In this document: in pieces, positions 22,001-32,172 of the stretch | How the letters are laid out: every line of letters starts with the position of its first letter | Position numbering within the stretch: the first letter of the stretch is position 1 | Assembly (NCBI GenBank): GCA_001584585.1 | Contig: LSYV01000016.1 | Coordinates: 2,075,786-2,107,957 of the forward strand | Reading direction: 5' to 3' | Source: Gonium pectorale | Taxonomy: Eukaryota > Chlorophyta > Chlorophyceae > Chlamydomonadales > Volvocaceae | Length of the DNA: 32,172 nt | Translations under genes and position numbers: made by a program | Notes under the pieces: generated by a model | The model's database searches: none | Seen by the model: only the letters and a program-made list of their open reading frames with translations | Told to the model about the DNA's origin: nothing

Positions 22001-24968
22001 GCCGGTTCAAGCAGGGAATCATGTGCATGGCTGTGGGGAGGTCCTGGGAACGCTTTTTCTTACTTCGTCTGATGTGTTCGTTGGTGATGAATGCGCGCAA
22101 CTCTGCCCTGCCTGCCTGTTGATTTGCACACCCCTACACGACGGCGCAGTGCTTACGTTCACTACGTACATACAATCTGTATGTGGCCGTACGTGTCTTA
22201 ACCGTCCGAGCGACCCGCTGTGTCCCAGCAGGTCACTGGCTTTCATTATTTGCCAGTTGCGTCTATCTGGCTGTGCCATGTCCTGTCCCTCTCTCTCTTT
22301 CTCTTGCTACGGCAGCAGTTTCCGCTCGTTAATGCGCGCCGCGCTGTGACGTGTTCGGTTGCTTGCGCTTTCCCGACGCGTGTCCATCCCGCCCAGGAGT
22401 ACATGCGCCTGATGAATGATTGGAACAGCCAGATTCTCGTGGAGGAGCTGGGACACACCTGGGACCGCAGCAGCCAGGCCCACTTTGACCTGTTCGTAAA
22501 GCTGGCGCTGCAGCCTGGCTCCCTAGTCAGCTCCGCCGAGAATAGGTTCTGGCGGTGGTTTGTCATGAACGCGTGCTACATGGTGCCCGAGCTGTCGCCT
22601 ACAGCGTTGAAGGTGCGCCGGCGTAAGGAACCGGAGTGCGTGCGTGTGTGTCGCGGAGCCTCTGCTGCTGGCTCCAACCCAGCCGCGTTATTAGTTGCGG
22701 TATGTGGCCATGATGAATCTCACGTACGTGAGACAGGCAGCAGGGCGCAGACGCATGCCCCCCTCATGGCCTATTATTATTATAGGGTGCTGCATACCAG
22801 GGAAGCATGGGAATAGCTGCCAACATTTGAGCCCCATGGTTGACACCAACGCCCTTTCTTTCAGGCGCTTATGGCATTCCAGAACAGCCCTACGGATGCT
22901 GAGTGTGCGGGGTCGGCGAGCAAGACCAACCTAACGACGGCAACGGACCATCTGTGCCTAGCAAAGGCGCTGTCCAACCAGGTCACTTGGAACCACATCC
23001 TGGGCGGTGCGGTCGCCGCGGTGCCCACGAATGCGACCGCCTTCCCCCACCGCAAGATGCTCTCGCCGCTCTGCCATGAGCCGGGCATGCCGTACGGGAC
23101 GTACGACCGCAAGGGCGAGCTGCTACCCAGCGCCAACATCACTTCGTCCGGCGGCATCACATACACCTACACGCCGCAGCTTCTGGTTGACGCCTTCATC
23201 AAGCGCATCCAGCAATTTCAGAGGTACGCTCGCACCCGCCCAGCCACCCTCGCACGCTGCTCCTGCTGCAGCAGTGCGGTAGGCGGGCGGTTGTTCGTTG
23301 GGTGGGCGGGCGGGCAGGCGGTTGTTCGTTGCGTGCACGCACCCTCGCTCACCGCGTGGATGGGTTGCAACCACGATTGGGCACCGCTGCCTGGGGCGCC
23401 TGGTGTCCGCTGCCATGTATGCGCCGAAGTAAGCCACAAGCTGCTGCACGCATCTGATACACGTATGCATGCGTGTGTCGCCAACTGCTGCAGCGGTAGG
23501 TGCGAGATCGTATGCATGCATAAACATACATGTGCTGCGCGTTGTGCTGTTAGTTGCTACAGTTGCAACAGTTGTCGTTGATGATTGGCTTCTGCTTAGC
23601 GCGCGCTCTGCGCCGCACGCCCCACGCCGATGTGCGGATCCTTCTTTTTTTTACCCACACCCACACCACCCTACGTGCTCCCCCACCCACCGTGCCTAGG
23701 GCGCTGCTGCCCAACACGCCCGAGATTGGCACCTACTACAACTACATCCTGCCCTCCCTGGAGGATTGGCAGCGCAGCTACTGGGGCTCAAACTACCCGC
23801 GACTGCAGCGCATCAAGGTGAGGTGCCAGCTAGCTAGCCGACCGGCCAGCGCGCAGATGGAGGCAGAGGAATAACAAATGGGGCGGCGGCGGCAATCCCA
23901 CGCACCTACCGCGCGCTGATGAGGAGCCGCGCGCTCTGCATGGCGGCATGGGGTATAACTACTCCCTCACGTGGCAGGCAGAGGAGAGATACCCGCCCCC
24001 GCCCAGGCTTCGTGCATTCGATGCGCACGTGTGCAAGTCTTGATGATCTGGGAGTCGGCTGCTGTCAGGATCCTTGCAATCATTGTGGCAATGCAATAAT
24101 CTTGCAAGTTCAAGCCGCGTGAACAAAGAAAGCGGCTCGGCGAGCTTAAGGCCAGCGGAAGTGCTTCTGATGGTAACCAATGTATGCCTGTACTGCTGCC
24201 GGATAACAGGGCCATCACCACCACCACAGCATATATACACCCACCAATATTGTCACGCACAAAGTTTGTTTTGTGCTGATACGCACGCCACCACCAGAAC
24301 CACACATGCGTTTCTGATTGGTCGCTCGGAGGGTGTACGCACGTGCTCTTGTACGGCGTTCAAATCCAGTACGTATGCAACGAACCAGCGCACGCCGGTA
24401 CTACTACTTGCTTGGGTCCATGCCATCCTGCTGTTTCCGACTGTTCCGTCCTATACAGTCACCATTCAACTTGCCCATGCATTGCCGCCGGCTGTATATG
24501 CCGGCACTCGTGACCGATCGGCCATTGCTTATTGCGCACGTGTCGCCGCCTGAACTGTACGCCGCCGCCGCAGGCAGCCTACGACCCGAACGGCCTCTTC
24601 AGCAAGCCCTTCACCGTCGAGTTGCCGGTACGCAAGTAGACATGTGGCGTACAGAACCTTACTCCATGGAAGTGCGTCTGCCCCTTGAGCGCAGCCCCCC
24701 TCTGCCGCCACGCAGGCGCCAGGGGCTGATGAGCCGCCTAGCATGCCACCTCCTGCCAGCGGTGAGTCGTGACTCGTGAGGCTTGTATTATGCGACATGA
24801 TTGCTTTATTTGTTTAGTTGCTTCTGTGCGTTTGAGCGTTGCTGAAGCGCACAGGTTGCATATGTCCCTCTCCCGTTGACCTACCGTACCCGTGCAGTGC
24901 GCAGCCCGCCGCCACGCCAACGGCCGCTGCCCAAGCGCCCGCCGCCGCCACGCCGCAAGAGGGTTTAG
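19092..24968 (+). CDS. Secreted FAD-linked oxidase, berberine-bridge-enzyme (BBE) type, 14 exons
   Basis: Exons: 19092-19270, 19645-19729, 19886-19996, 20226-20376, 20715-20831, 21322-21437, 21576-21725, 21858-21989, 22397-22612, 22865-23223, 23700-23817, 24574-24627, 24716-24761, 24898-24968. All junctions are GT-AG and keep frame, giving 634 residues. A signal peptide (MRALVACCAAAALVLG) predicts secretion. The FAD domain shows HPTAVVYAKTTADV, SGRHSYNNAAVMDGY, GSCPSVGTGG, YLGGGMGNLSPLYGL and LFWASCGGGPGFGV. His104 and Cys169 (my numbering) occupy the positions that bind flavin doubly in BBE; the usual GG before His is GR. The BBE domain near the end has YYNYILPSLEDWQ and AAYDPNGLF. The last exons add a Pro/Arg-rich tail. 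Family members oxidise alkaloids, monolignols or oligosaccharides using oxygen; the substrate here is unknown. The neighbours are beta-helix genes. Confidence 0.93.
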
Positions 24969-25972
24969 GCATGTGCATCGATCGCCACTCATGGCTGCCT
25001 GTTTGCTGCTGGAAGACACAGGCATTGCATGTGTGCAGCAGCTGCTGCGGAGTCCTTGAGAGCGAGAGCGGCGGCTAGCTATGCATTCTGCAACAGGGAT
25101 ACGCAGCAAGAGCAAGCCTTACTTCATTCCAAACGAATTGCAGTCGGAAAGGGGTAAACGTCTTTGTTTCACACACTGTGCTTGTATAAGCACTGTTACG
25201 CGGCATTCATCCATGGCACGATCTTGATTGATGATGATTCATGAGATGCATGATGAGCAAGCGAGGTCCATCACTCGCCAGTATGCTGCTACGCTGGCGG
25301 CGGCGGGGTCGGTGTTGACGGCAACTGGCAATAATGATTCTGTGTGACGCAGTCATGCGATGATTCGCAGCGCGCGCGAGCGACCGTGATGATGAAAGGC
25401 TGGCACTGCCTCAAGCAAGATCCTTCCCTTTCTCCCTAAGCCGACAATGACAGTAGTGAGCTGAGCTCAAGTCGATCTACACGGATGAAATCGTAGTATG
25501 CTGGCTGGCTAACGCGCGGTGTTGCGGTACGTAGTGAGCCGTGAATGAAGCGGCGTGAATTTGTATGTCTGGCGGCGGGCAAGTATGTGTGGAAGTAAGC
25601 CGCCGCCGCGATCACCCTGATCACCCGGACACGTTCATTGCGAGGCAGTGCCGGAGCGGTCTACTGACTTCCTAAGCCCTGCTATGTACCATAATCGGTT
25701 GTGGATGTACACCAGTCGGCGAGCGAGTGCTCGAAGGCAGGGCTGCTGACAGTACCGGTAACATGTGCGGCATGCGAGAAAGGTGTAGCGCCTGCGTAAC
25801 ACTATTGAAGTTAAGCCGCAGCAACGATAGTTCGCTGCTGAGGCACCAAACATACGGCTCGAGCCTCTTTGCCTTTGCTCCGTGCGGTTAGGTGGTTGGC
25901 GGTTGATTCGTTGTATGTGCGGCGTAACCCACTTTCTTGGCGAACGCTCTTGCACGGGTGGAGGTAGGATTG

Positions 25973-26005
25973 TGTCACTATTCGTCCTATTGTCACTATT
26001 CGTCC
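25973..26005. repeat. Short direct repeat pair
   Basis: TGTCACTATTCGTCC occurs at 25973-25987 and again at 25991-26005, separated by three bases. It lies about 40 bases upstream of dispersed-repeat copy B and could be part of the same element, but no match is present before copy A. Confidence 0.8.
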
Positions 26006-26043
26006 GCCGAACGAAAGTGAGGCGGATGCGCGTGTACCTGGAA

Positions 26044-26135
26044 GCAGGGTTGCACAATGCGTCACCTGACCTTTCCAGTACACGTATTAATACGCGTATT
26101 GCAAATATCTTGCGAAGACGGCTCAAAACACGGCG
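26044..26135 (+). repeat. Dispersed repeat, copy B
   Basis: It shares GCAGGGTTGCACAAT, CTTTCCAGTACACGTATTAA and TACGCGTATTGCAAAT with copy A at 17718-17820. This copy contains a perfect palindrome CGTATTAATACG that is imperfect in copy A. No open reading frame or terminal inverted repeat is evident. Confidence 0.72.
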
Positions 26136-27370
26136 CGGCGGGGGATGGGGGAAGGGGTGCGAGGGGGGATGGTAGGTGGTGGTGTTTCATGCCATATCGG
26201 CACGGGTACGGGTACGGGTGTGAGCCTTTCTGGTGAACATGCCTCATACCAAGTTTCCGTTGGGCACGCCGTGCCTGGCATCGATTCCTATATATGACCG
26301 TGGCTTAGGTGTTTGCCTTCCCGCGCCCCCCATTACCAGTTTCCGCGGGGCACAGCCTGCGAGCCGAGCCTGACACCGGTTCCGATGACCCTGTGCTAGG
26401 TGTTACAGCGCGCTCCCAGTCCCCGTTTCCTCACTCTCTCCTCACAAACTGACACATAGATCGATCGACCTATAGGGGGCGGTTTGCCGCCGGCAGCCCA
26501 GCACCGGCCCGGACGTATGTCGAGTCCGTCGCGGCCCAATCTCACAGTGTACGGACTCGTGTATGCGTACGGACAATGAGCCGCTGTTGGCTGTTGGCTG
26601 CTGCGCGGCGCGGAGGCCGACGACGCGGGCGGGCAGGCGCGTGCATGCGCGGATGACCGCGCGCGGGGAGCTTTGGCCCGCACACGGCAGGCAAGATAAC
26701 GGGCACGGTGGACGCGACCATGCCTGCCATATCTGTACACCGCGGGTAGGTGGCGAGGTCGGGTCCTCTTGCTGGGTGGCACCAGGACCCAGGAGGGCCC
26801 TTTTTTTCCCCTGGGTGAAGCTGCCCACGTACATACCTACGGCCCGACCCGCCGTCTGCGGGTACACGGCACTAGTCCATCCTGTGAGTGAAATAGAAAG
26901 TGAGGGTACAGTATGAGGGCACCCAAGTTGGGACACGCACGAGTTGGGACCCGGCGGGCTGGGTGCCATCAAGAGTGGTACCCACGTGCCTGCCAGGTGC
27001 CGTACGGCGTTCGTACGTTCGTTGGTTGGTTGGGCGACCGGCGGAATGGCGCCGCGGACGTTGCTTGACACACAGATATGGCTTGGCTTCTGCATTCGTG
27101 AGCTTGCTTCCTTAAAAAAGAGAACCAGAAACGCTTCCTCGTCCGGTAACATGTTGAGCGCACGGCGGGATGCTGGAGGGATGGAGGGATTGAGGGACCT
27201 TTACTTGGCTGGCGGGACTTACGCGGTGTGTCTGGAGATGCAAGCGGCAAGCGAGGTCGTTGTGCCCCTGGACGGCATGCTTGCTCGTGGCGTCGTCGTT
27301 AAATCGCTGTCCAATAAACATGTTTAAACATGTAGCGGCAAGCCGGCAATTGAGTAAGACTCGCGTCCAC

Positions 27371-27418
27371 TGAGAGCGTGTTTCTGAGACACTGAGACTC
27401 TGAGAGCGTGTCTCTGAC
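27371..27418. repeat. Partial tandem repeat with 30-base period
   Basis: TGAGAGCGTGTTTCTGA at 27371-27387 recurs as TGAGAGCGTGTCTCTGA at 27401-27417. Only about one and a half units are present. No function can be read from it. Confidence 0.7.
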
Positions 27419-27687
27419 CTGTTTGCGGTTTACCGTTGTTGGCGTCCGTATTAACGGTCACTGGCCCACGTGGATGGACGAGCGGTTACGTACTCGGTTA
27501 GCTCATGTTACGACCGCCCTCTATTGTGACACGTTCGTTCGTTGTGCCTGCCTGTATGAACTGTGAGAGCACCCTGTATCTTTCTGTCTGCCAGAACCAT
27601 AGTGTCCAGAGCGGCTGACTATTATTGACGCACGGTTACACCGCGATCTCAAGCCCTGCCGAGTAACGAGCATTTGTGCAGTACTTC

Positions 27688-27710
27688 AAAATAAAATTAA
27701 CGTTAATAGG
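27688..27710. promoter_or_regulatory. A/T-rich patch with 12-base palindrome, candidate core promoter of the next gene
   Basis: CAAAATAAAATTAACGTTAA is strikingly A/T-rich for this window and ends about 100 bases before the ATG at 27804. It contains the perfect palindrome ATTAACGTTAAT (27696-27707). A TATA-like role is inferred from composition and position only. Confidence 0.33.
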
Positions 27711-27803
27711 CGACTTCGAAAGCCAAGGAAACGCGGTCTTCGCGCCTTACTTTTACGCGAGATGGCCTAGTCCAGTGGGCGCCGCTACGAACACTGTCCG
27801 CGA

Positions 27804-30800
27804 ATGACATTGCTGGCCTGGCTTCTGCTGCTCGCCGTTTTCCCGGCGGCGAGCGCGCAGCGTGCATCTGTACTCCTCGTGACCGGCCGCGCAATTGTGT
27901 CCCTCGGCGGTGGCAACGCAGCCGTCTACAACTCTACGCAAGAAGTGACTATCAACACCATTGTGAGCAGCTGACTTCGCGCGACCTTCTGTTCCCATGA
28001 CCGTGTACCCTGTACCGGCGGTTGCCCCCGCCGCGTCGCTCGGCCCCTACGCCCCGACACAATCTCAGACACTCCCCTCCTCAGTCGTGTCACACCGTCC
28101 GAGTGGTGCATTTCGAGGGCCGCCCGTGGGGGCCACATCCTGAACCCGCAAAGACCGCAACCACCCAGGCTTCGCATCGACCCGAGCACCACGACACACC
28201 ACACCACACCCACCACCCCGCCTCTCCCTCGCTCCCTCCCGCCGGCCCACTCCCTCCCCCTCACCGCTTGCCGTATTCCTGAAGCTGCCGTACGGATCCA
28301 CCTGGGCGCCCAACGGCGCCACCACCTGGTGGAATCAGACGCGCACGGGCAGCATGGTGATGGGCGGCGAGCCGCCACCGGACGCCGCCACCGCCGCCGC
28401 CAGTACCGCCGCCGCCGCCAGGTGGCGGGTGCTGCTCCGCTTCGGCGACGCTCACCGCTACGTGCCGGCGGGGGCGGTGGTGGAGAGCGCCGAGCTGACG
28501 GTCACCTTCGCCAACCCGCGGACGCCGGTGCTGGTGCAGGGCTGCTTCATGGCAGCCAACTGGAGCCACTACGAGAATGAGACGCTCAGGCGCGTTGGGT
28601 GTTGCTTGCCTGCCTCTTGCCTGCTTCTGTCCTCTAACGCGTGCGTGCACCGGCGGGAGGCGGCGCGGGGCCCCGCGTGCCGGCTGGGCAAGTACGGCAT
28701 GCCGTGCGGCGCCACGCCGTACACCCACCCTGACAACCGGACGGAAGTCGCGGCGCAGATCATCCGTCTTGTCCCCATGCATCCCCCCAGGTACAAATCC
28801 ACAGGTTGGCTCCACTCGCGGTGGAACGGCACGCACAGCCTCAACTGGACCGAGCCGGGCGGCTGGGCGGACTGCTCCCCTGACGTCAACATATCGTTCG
28901 TGGTCCCGGCCAACTGGGAGGTGGGCTACTGGCCCAAGACGCTGCAGCTGGACCCCCACATGGTGACCTCCTGGATCGCCAACAACGGCTCCACCAACTA
29001 CGGCCTCCTCTTCAGGTGCGTGGCTGGCCTGCGCGCGAAGCAAAGGGGTTGGATCCAAACCGCCGTTCTGGCGCTCTGCCTGGGGTGTTAGATTACAGCA
29101 GGCGGTTGACGACAGGCACTGTTTTTAACGCAGCCTTTACGCGCTGGGATGTGCAACGCTGAGCCGCATTGAGACAGAGTTCGTTGTCTGTTGCGGTACG
29201 GATGCACCTCAGTCGCACACGCCCTATCCACACCCTTCTCCGCAAACCCCCTCCATCCCCCCGTTCCACCACTCTGACATCTCCGTCAACCCTGCCCCAG
29301 GCATTGGTCTGAATGGCAGGGGCACGGACGGCCAGCCGTTTCCACCGCGCACCCATGTATGTGTGTGTGCCTCCATTCCCCCACAATAATCCTCTCATTT
29401 GCTCACGTGCCTGGCACCGAAGGCAGGGCCAATGCACGTCACGGCGCAGACTCCCAGTCACTCCCGCCTCTAGATCCATAACTTATGTATGTTTTGCCTT
29501 ACATCTCCGGGCCGACGCCGGCTACCCGCCCCAACGCGAGACCACCTCAACGCCGCGAGGCGAAGGGTGTGGGAAACCGCTGTTCCCCCTTGCTCAACCC
29601 AAGGGGCAGCCTGCAGTCTTAAACAACTATGTATGGCTCCGTCGATCTTGGCCCTTTTATTTGGATGGCACCGCAGGGCCATGAACGGCACGGCGGAGAT
29701 GATGACCAGCATGTTTGTCAACGGAACGCTGCGACGGCCCGCGCTCACCATTACCTACAACCCCAGCCCGCTCGGCGCGCCGCCGCCGCCGTTCAACTAC
29801 CCGATCAACATCACGGCCGGGCCGCGCATCTGGTGCGCATCTGGGGGGGCGCGGCGCGTGACCCGGGGGTCGCTGAGCGACCCGGGGGTCAGTGGGAACT
29901 GCCACGTAGGTCCCACCCCCCGCATTTCGACATGTCGGCATGCGGGGACCGGCCGAGCAGCAGAGGCGGCGTGGGTCGCCTCATAGCGCCTTCCGCTTGT
30001 CCCCGCCCTGGGTGGGCGTTAGGTGGTCAGGGTGGGGGCAGGAGAACGCGATCCCCACATGGGCTTGAAGTGTGAAACCACCCATGGCTTGGCCCATTGC
30101 GTTTCGCTGACGCTTGCTCGATTGGTCCCGCGTCCCGCGCGCCAGGTGGGTGAGCGAGAAGACCGGCGACGACGACTGGAACAGCGGCCACAAGGAGCTG
30201 CCCTTTCGGTCGCTGCTCAAGGCCGTCCTGGAGGCCTGGCCCGGCGACAAGATTTACCTCATGAACGGCACGTACGCAGGTACGGCGCACACGTGCGTAC
30301 GGCATGGGCTCTCTCGTACGCAGGCAGGCAGGGTCCTGCCAGCGCTTGTACTGATGGCGGGTGGGTGCGAAGCAATAACTGGCTGTAATGGTGACTCTTC
30401 TACAGTACCCCGCACCTACACAGCACCTACCGCCGCACCTGCTACTGCTTAGCATGCGCACCCCCCCCCCCGCCCAGAGTGTCAGCCGCCCAGGATGGGC
30501 GGCTGGGTGTCTACCACAAGCCGGCGATCCCCTGTGCATCACCCGCTACTCCATCCAAGTCACCCAGTCGTCCCAAGGGAGCCAAACCTCAGCCCCTAGC
30601 TGGCCGCTTCAATGCCCTCCGTCCCTCAACGCCCTCATCCGCAGGCTCCCTCTCCATCTACCGCCCCCGCCTCACCATCCAGTCCGCGCCGGGCCACTGG
30701 GCCGTCGTGGCCTCGCCCCGGAGCGACCCGCGGGACGCCGTGAACGTGTTCACCGTCTTCCCGGGCGCCGACTACGGCATGTTCTCAGATTTTGAGATCG

Positions 30801-32015
30801 CCGGTGGCCACTTCTACGGAGTCATGTTCCAGACCAGCTGGACCGACTGGAACACGCCCGCCTACAACTCGGCCAACGCCTCGGCGCCGAGCCACTGGGT
30901 CTTCCGCAACATGCGGTGAGGGGCTGCTGTGAGGCAAGAGGAGGGAGGTTAGCCGGCTGGTGAGGCAGCGGGTGAGGCGGAGGGGGGACTGGGCCGCTGC
31001 TGGCATGGATTGGGTTGGGGAAGACCTTCCGCAGCATGCGGTGAGGCGATGAGACGGGGGCCGCGCCTGGCAGTGATCGGGTTTGGGACCACCTGCAAAT
31101 ATGAAGGGCTTTTTCGCGCCCGTGCATGCCGTGCCGTACGCCTGTGCTGTTCCGTGCCGGACGCAGGATCCACCACACCGGCAGCAACGCGGTCAAGCTC
31201 TCCCACAAGGCGACCAACATCACGTTCACCAACTGCGAGATGTACGAGGCGGGCGCGCGCCTCCGTACGTACGGCAACGCCATTGAGGCCCAACAGGTAC
31301 GGCATGTACGGGGGCGCCTCGGGGGGACCCGCACGTGCCTGGAGTTGGCCCCATCTCTGTCTTGCGACGACTTGCCTTGAACGAACGGTCGCGGCGACGG
31401 GCTTGACCACTTGACCTGGACCGATCGAGCCGCTGGCTGCTGGCCGCTGGCCCGGTGGGCTCCGTCCCAGCGAACGCGTGGCTTTAGGGCCCTGCCTAGC
31501 TAGCTCCCAAGGGCACACTGCGTTTGCGCCGCGTGCCAGCACGGTAATCACCGGCCGTTTATAAAGGGCCCCGTCCGCGCCGCCGCCCTGCGCCTGTTAC
31601 CATCCCACCTTAACGCCCCTCTAGCGCTACCTGCCGACCTCCCACCTACCCACACCTCCCACCTACCCACACCTACAACGAACTCGTACACCGCTGCACA
31701 CTTGCGCGTGTGTCACAGGTGTACGACCTGCGCGTCACCGATTGCTACTTTCACGACCTCCCCGGCGCCGCCGTGCTGCTGGCCGCCGGCTCGGCGCGCG
31801 TTTCCCTCGAGCGCAACTACATCGTCCGCTCGTCGCGCGGGCTGGAGCTGGGGAGCACCTCCGAGGCGGCCTACATGGACACGCTGCGGAACCCGTACAT
31901 GTACGAGGCGATCAACGTGACGGCGACCAACAACATCATGGCGGGCCTGGGCATGGCGGGCGTGGTGCTGCGCGCCGCGCACCGCGTCGCCGTGGCGCAC
32001 AACACCGTCTGGCAG
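27804..32015 (+). CDS. Secreted DNRLRE/CBM96-like plus right-handed beta-helix protein (continues past window end)
   Basis: Exons in frame by my model: 27804-27962, 28285-28589, 28791-29015, 29677-29832, 30146-30279, 30645-30915, 31167-31296, 31719-32015, then more outside. The start encodes a signal peptide (LLAWLLLLAVFPAASAQ). Residues about 54-265 resemble the DNRLRE/CBM96 beta-sandwich: RWRVLLRFGD, AVVESAELTVTF, STGWLHSRWN, WTEPGGWADCSPD, STNYGLLFR and RPALTITYNP. From about 283 a beta-helix opens with WVSEKTGDDDWNSG, LPFRSLLKAVLEAWPGD and KIYLMNGTYAG, followed by stacked turns (FSDFEIAGG, NITFTNCEMYEAG, LRVTDCYFHDL, VSLERNYIVRSSRG, INVTATNNIMAG). Bacterial proteins of this pattern bind or cleave polysaccharides; catalytic residues are not identifiable. 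Many N-x-S/T sites fit secretion. The 28590-28790 segment would be a GC-AG intron but is also open in frame. A small exon at 28085 cannot be excluded. Confidence 0.84.
31637..31670. repeat. 17-base tandem repeat in an intron
   Basis: ACCTCCCACCTACCCAC is present twice in direct tandem and followed by a partial unit, in the polypyrimidine-rich intron before the exon at 31719. It is probably a simple minisatellite. Confidence 0.85.
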
Positions 32016-32172
32016 GTGCGGGGGGGGAGGGGGCGTGGGGCGGAGGCGGGGCAGTTATGAGGGTGGTGATGGGAGGGTGGTGGGTGGTGGTGACGAGCGC
32101 AGGGCGCCGGCGTGCAGGCAGTGCGGTAGCGCAGGGACGAACGTGTGTGTGTTGGGGGGAGAGCGGGACAGT

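Larger units (their letters stand above)
24969..27803. other. Long intergenic region between oxidase and beta-helix genes
   Basis: No gene is recognisable in about 2.8 kb. It holds dispersed-repeat copy B (26044-26135), a 15-base direct repeat pair (25973-25987 and 25991-26005) and a 30-base-period direct repeat near 27371-27418. Two open frames (26563-26916 and 26944-27327, plus) have no family pattern and are probably chance. The final 100 bases are locally A/T-rich and likely contain the promoter of the next gene. Confidence 0.5.

Noticed and set aside
24340..24380. Possible tRNA from a GTTCAAATCC T-loop-like sequence
   Set aside because: No matching A box, acceptor stem or anticodon arm could be folded around it.
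26944..27327. 127-codon plus-strand open frame in the intergenic region
   Set aside because: No signal, domain, or exon context; length is expected by chance in GC-rich DNA.
28354..29091. Single-exon gene of 245 codons
   Set aside because: It is exons 2 and 3 (28285-28589, 28791-29015) of the larger beta-helix gene plus in-frame intron sequence; splice phases upstream and downstream fit the larger model.

Overview
The window looks like nuclear DNA of a green alga of the Chlamydomonas/Volvox group. It is very GC-rich. Genes are cut into many small exons by GT-AG introns of about 100-1,000 bases. Coding regions favour G/C at third positions, low-complexity Gly/Ala/Ser stretches are common, and the protein types fit (BTB-BACK with a MATH-like tail, secreted parallel beta-helix proteins, a BBE-type oxidase). 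I see no bacterial operons, tRNA, rRNA or CRISPR. Species is not determinable from the sequence alone.

Layout: (1) 98-1242, plus: last coding exon of a SNF2-family ATPase with a long Gly-rich tail. (2) 2867-4922, minus: two-exon BTB-BACK protein with a MATH-like C-terminus. (3) 5590-13146, plus: twelve-exon gene joining a RING finger, a protein kinase domain and ankyrin repeats, the arrangement known from the plant E3 ligase KEEP ON GOING (KEG). Each full ankyrin repeat occupies its own phase-0 exon. Several frame breaks suggest decay or assembly error. (4) 14259-15767, plus: remnant of a secreted beta-helix gene with two frame breaks and no recognisable 5' or 3' end. (5) about 16670-17690: broken second copy of the SNF2 tail from (1). 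(6) 19092-24968, plus: a complete fourteen-exon secreted FAD-linked oxidase of the berberine-bridge-enzyme (BBE) family. (7) 27804 to beyond the window end, plus: a secreted protein with a DNRLRE/CBM96-like domain followed by a parallel beta-helix.

Two functional themes stand out. Genes 2 and 3 are divergent, 667 bases apart, and both belong to ubiquitin-ligase-related families. Genes 4, 6 and 7 share an orientation and are secreted or secreted-type proteins: two beta-helix proteins flank an oxidase of a family that in plants includes carbohydrate oxidases. A joint role in the extracellular matrix is inference. A dispersed repeat of about 100 bases occurs at 17718-17820 and 26044-26135.

Exon borders were placed by hand from splice signals, reading phase and protein family pattern. 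Nothing was checked against transcripts or databases.
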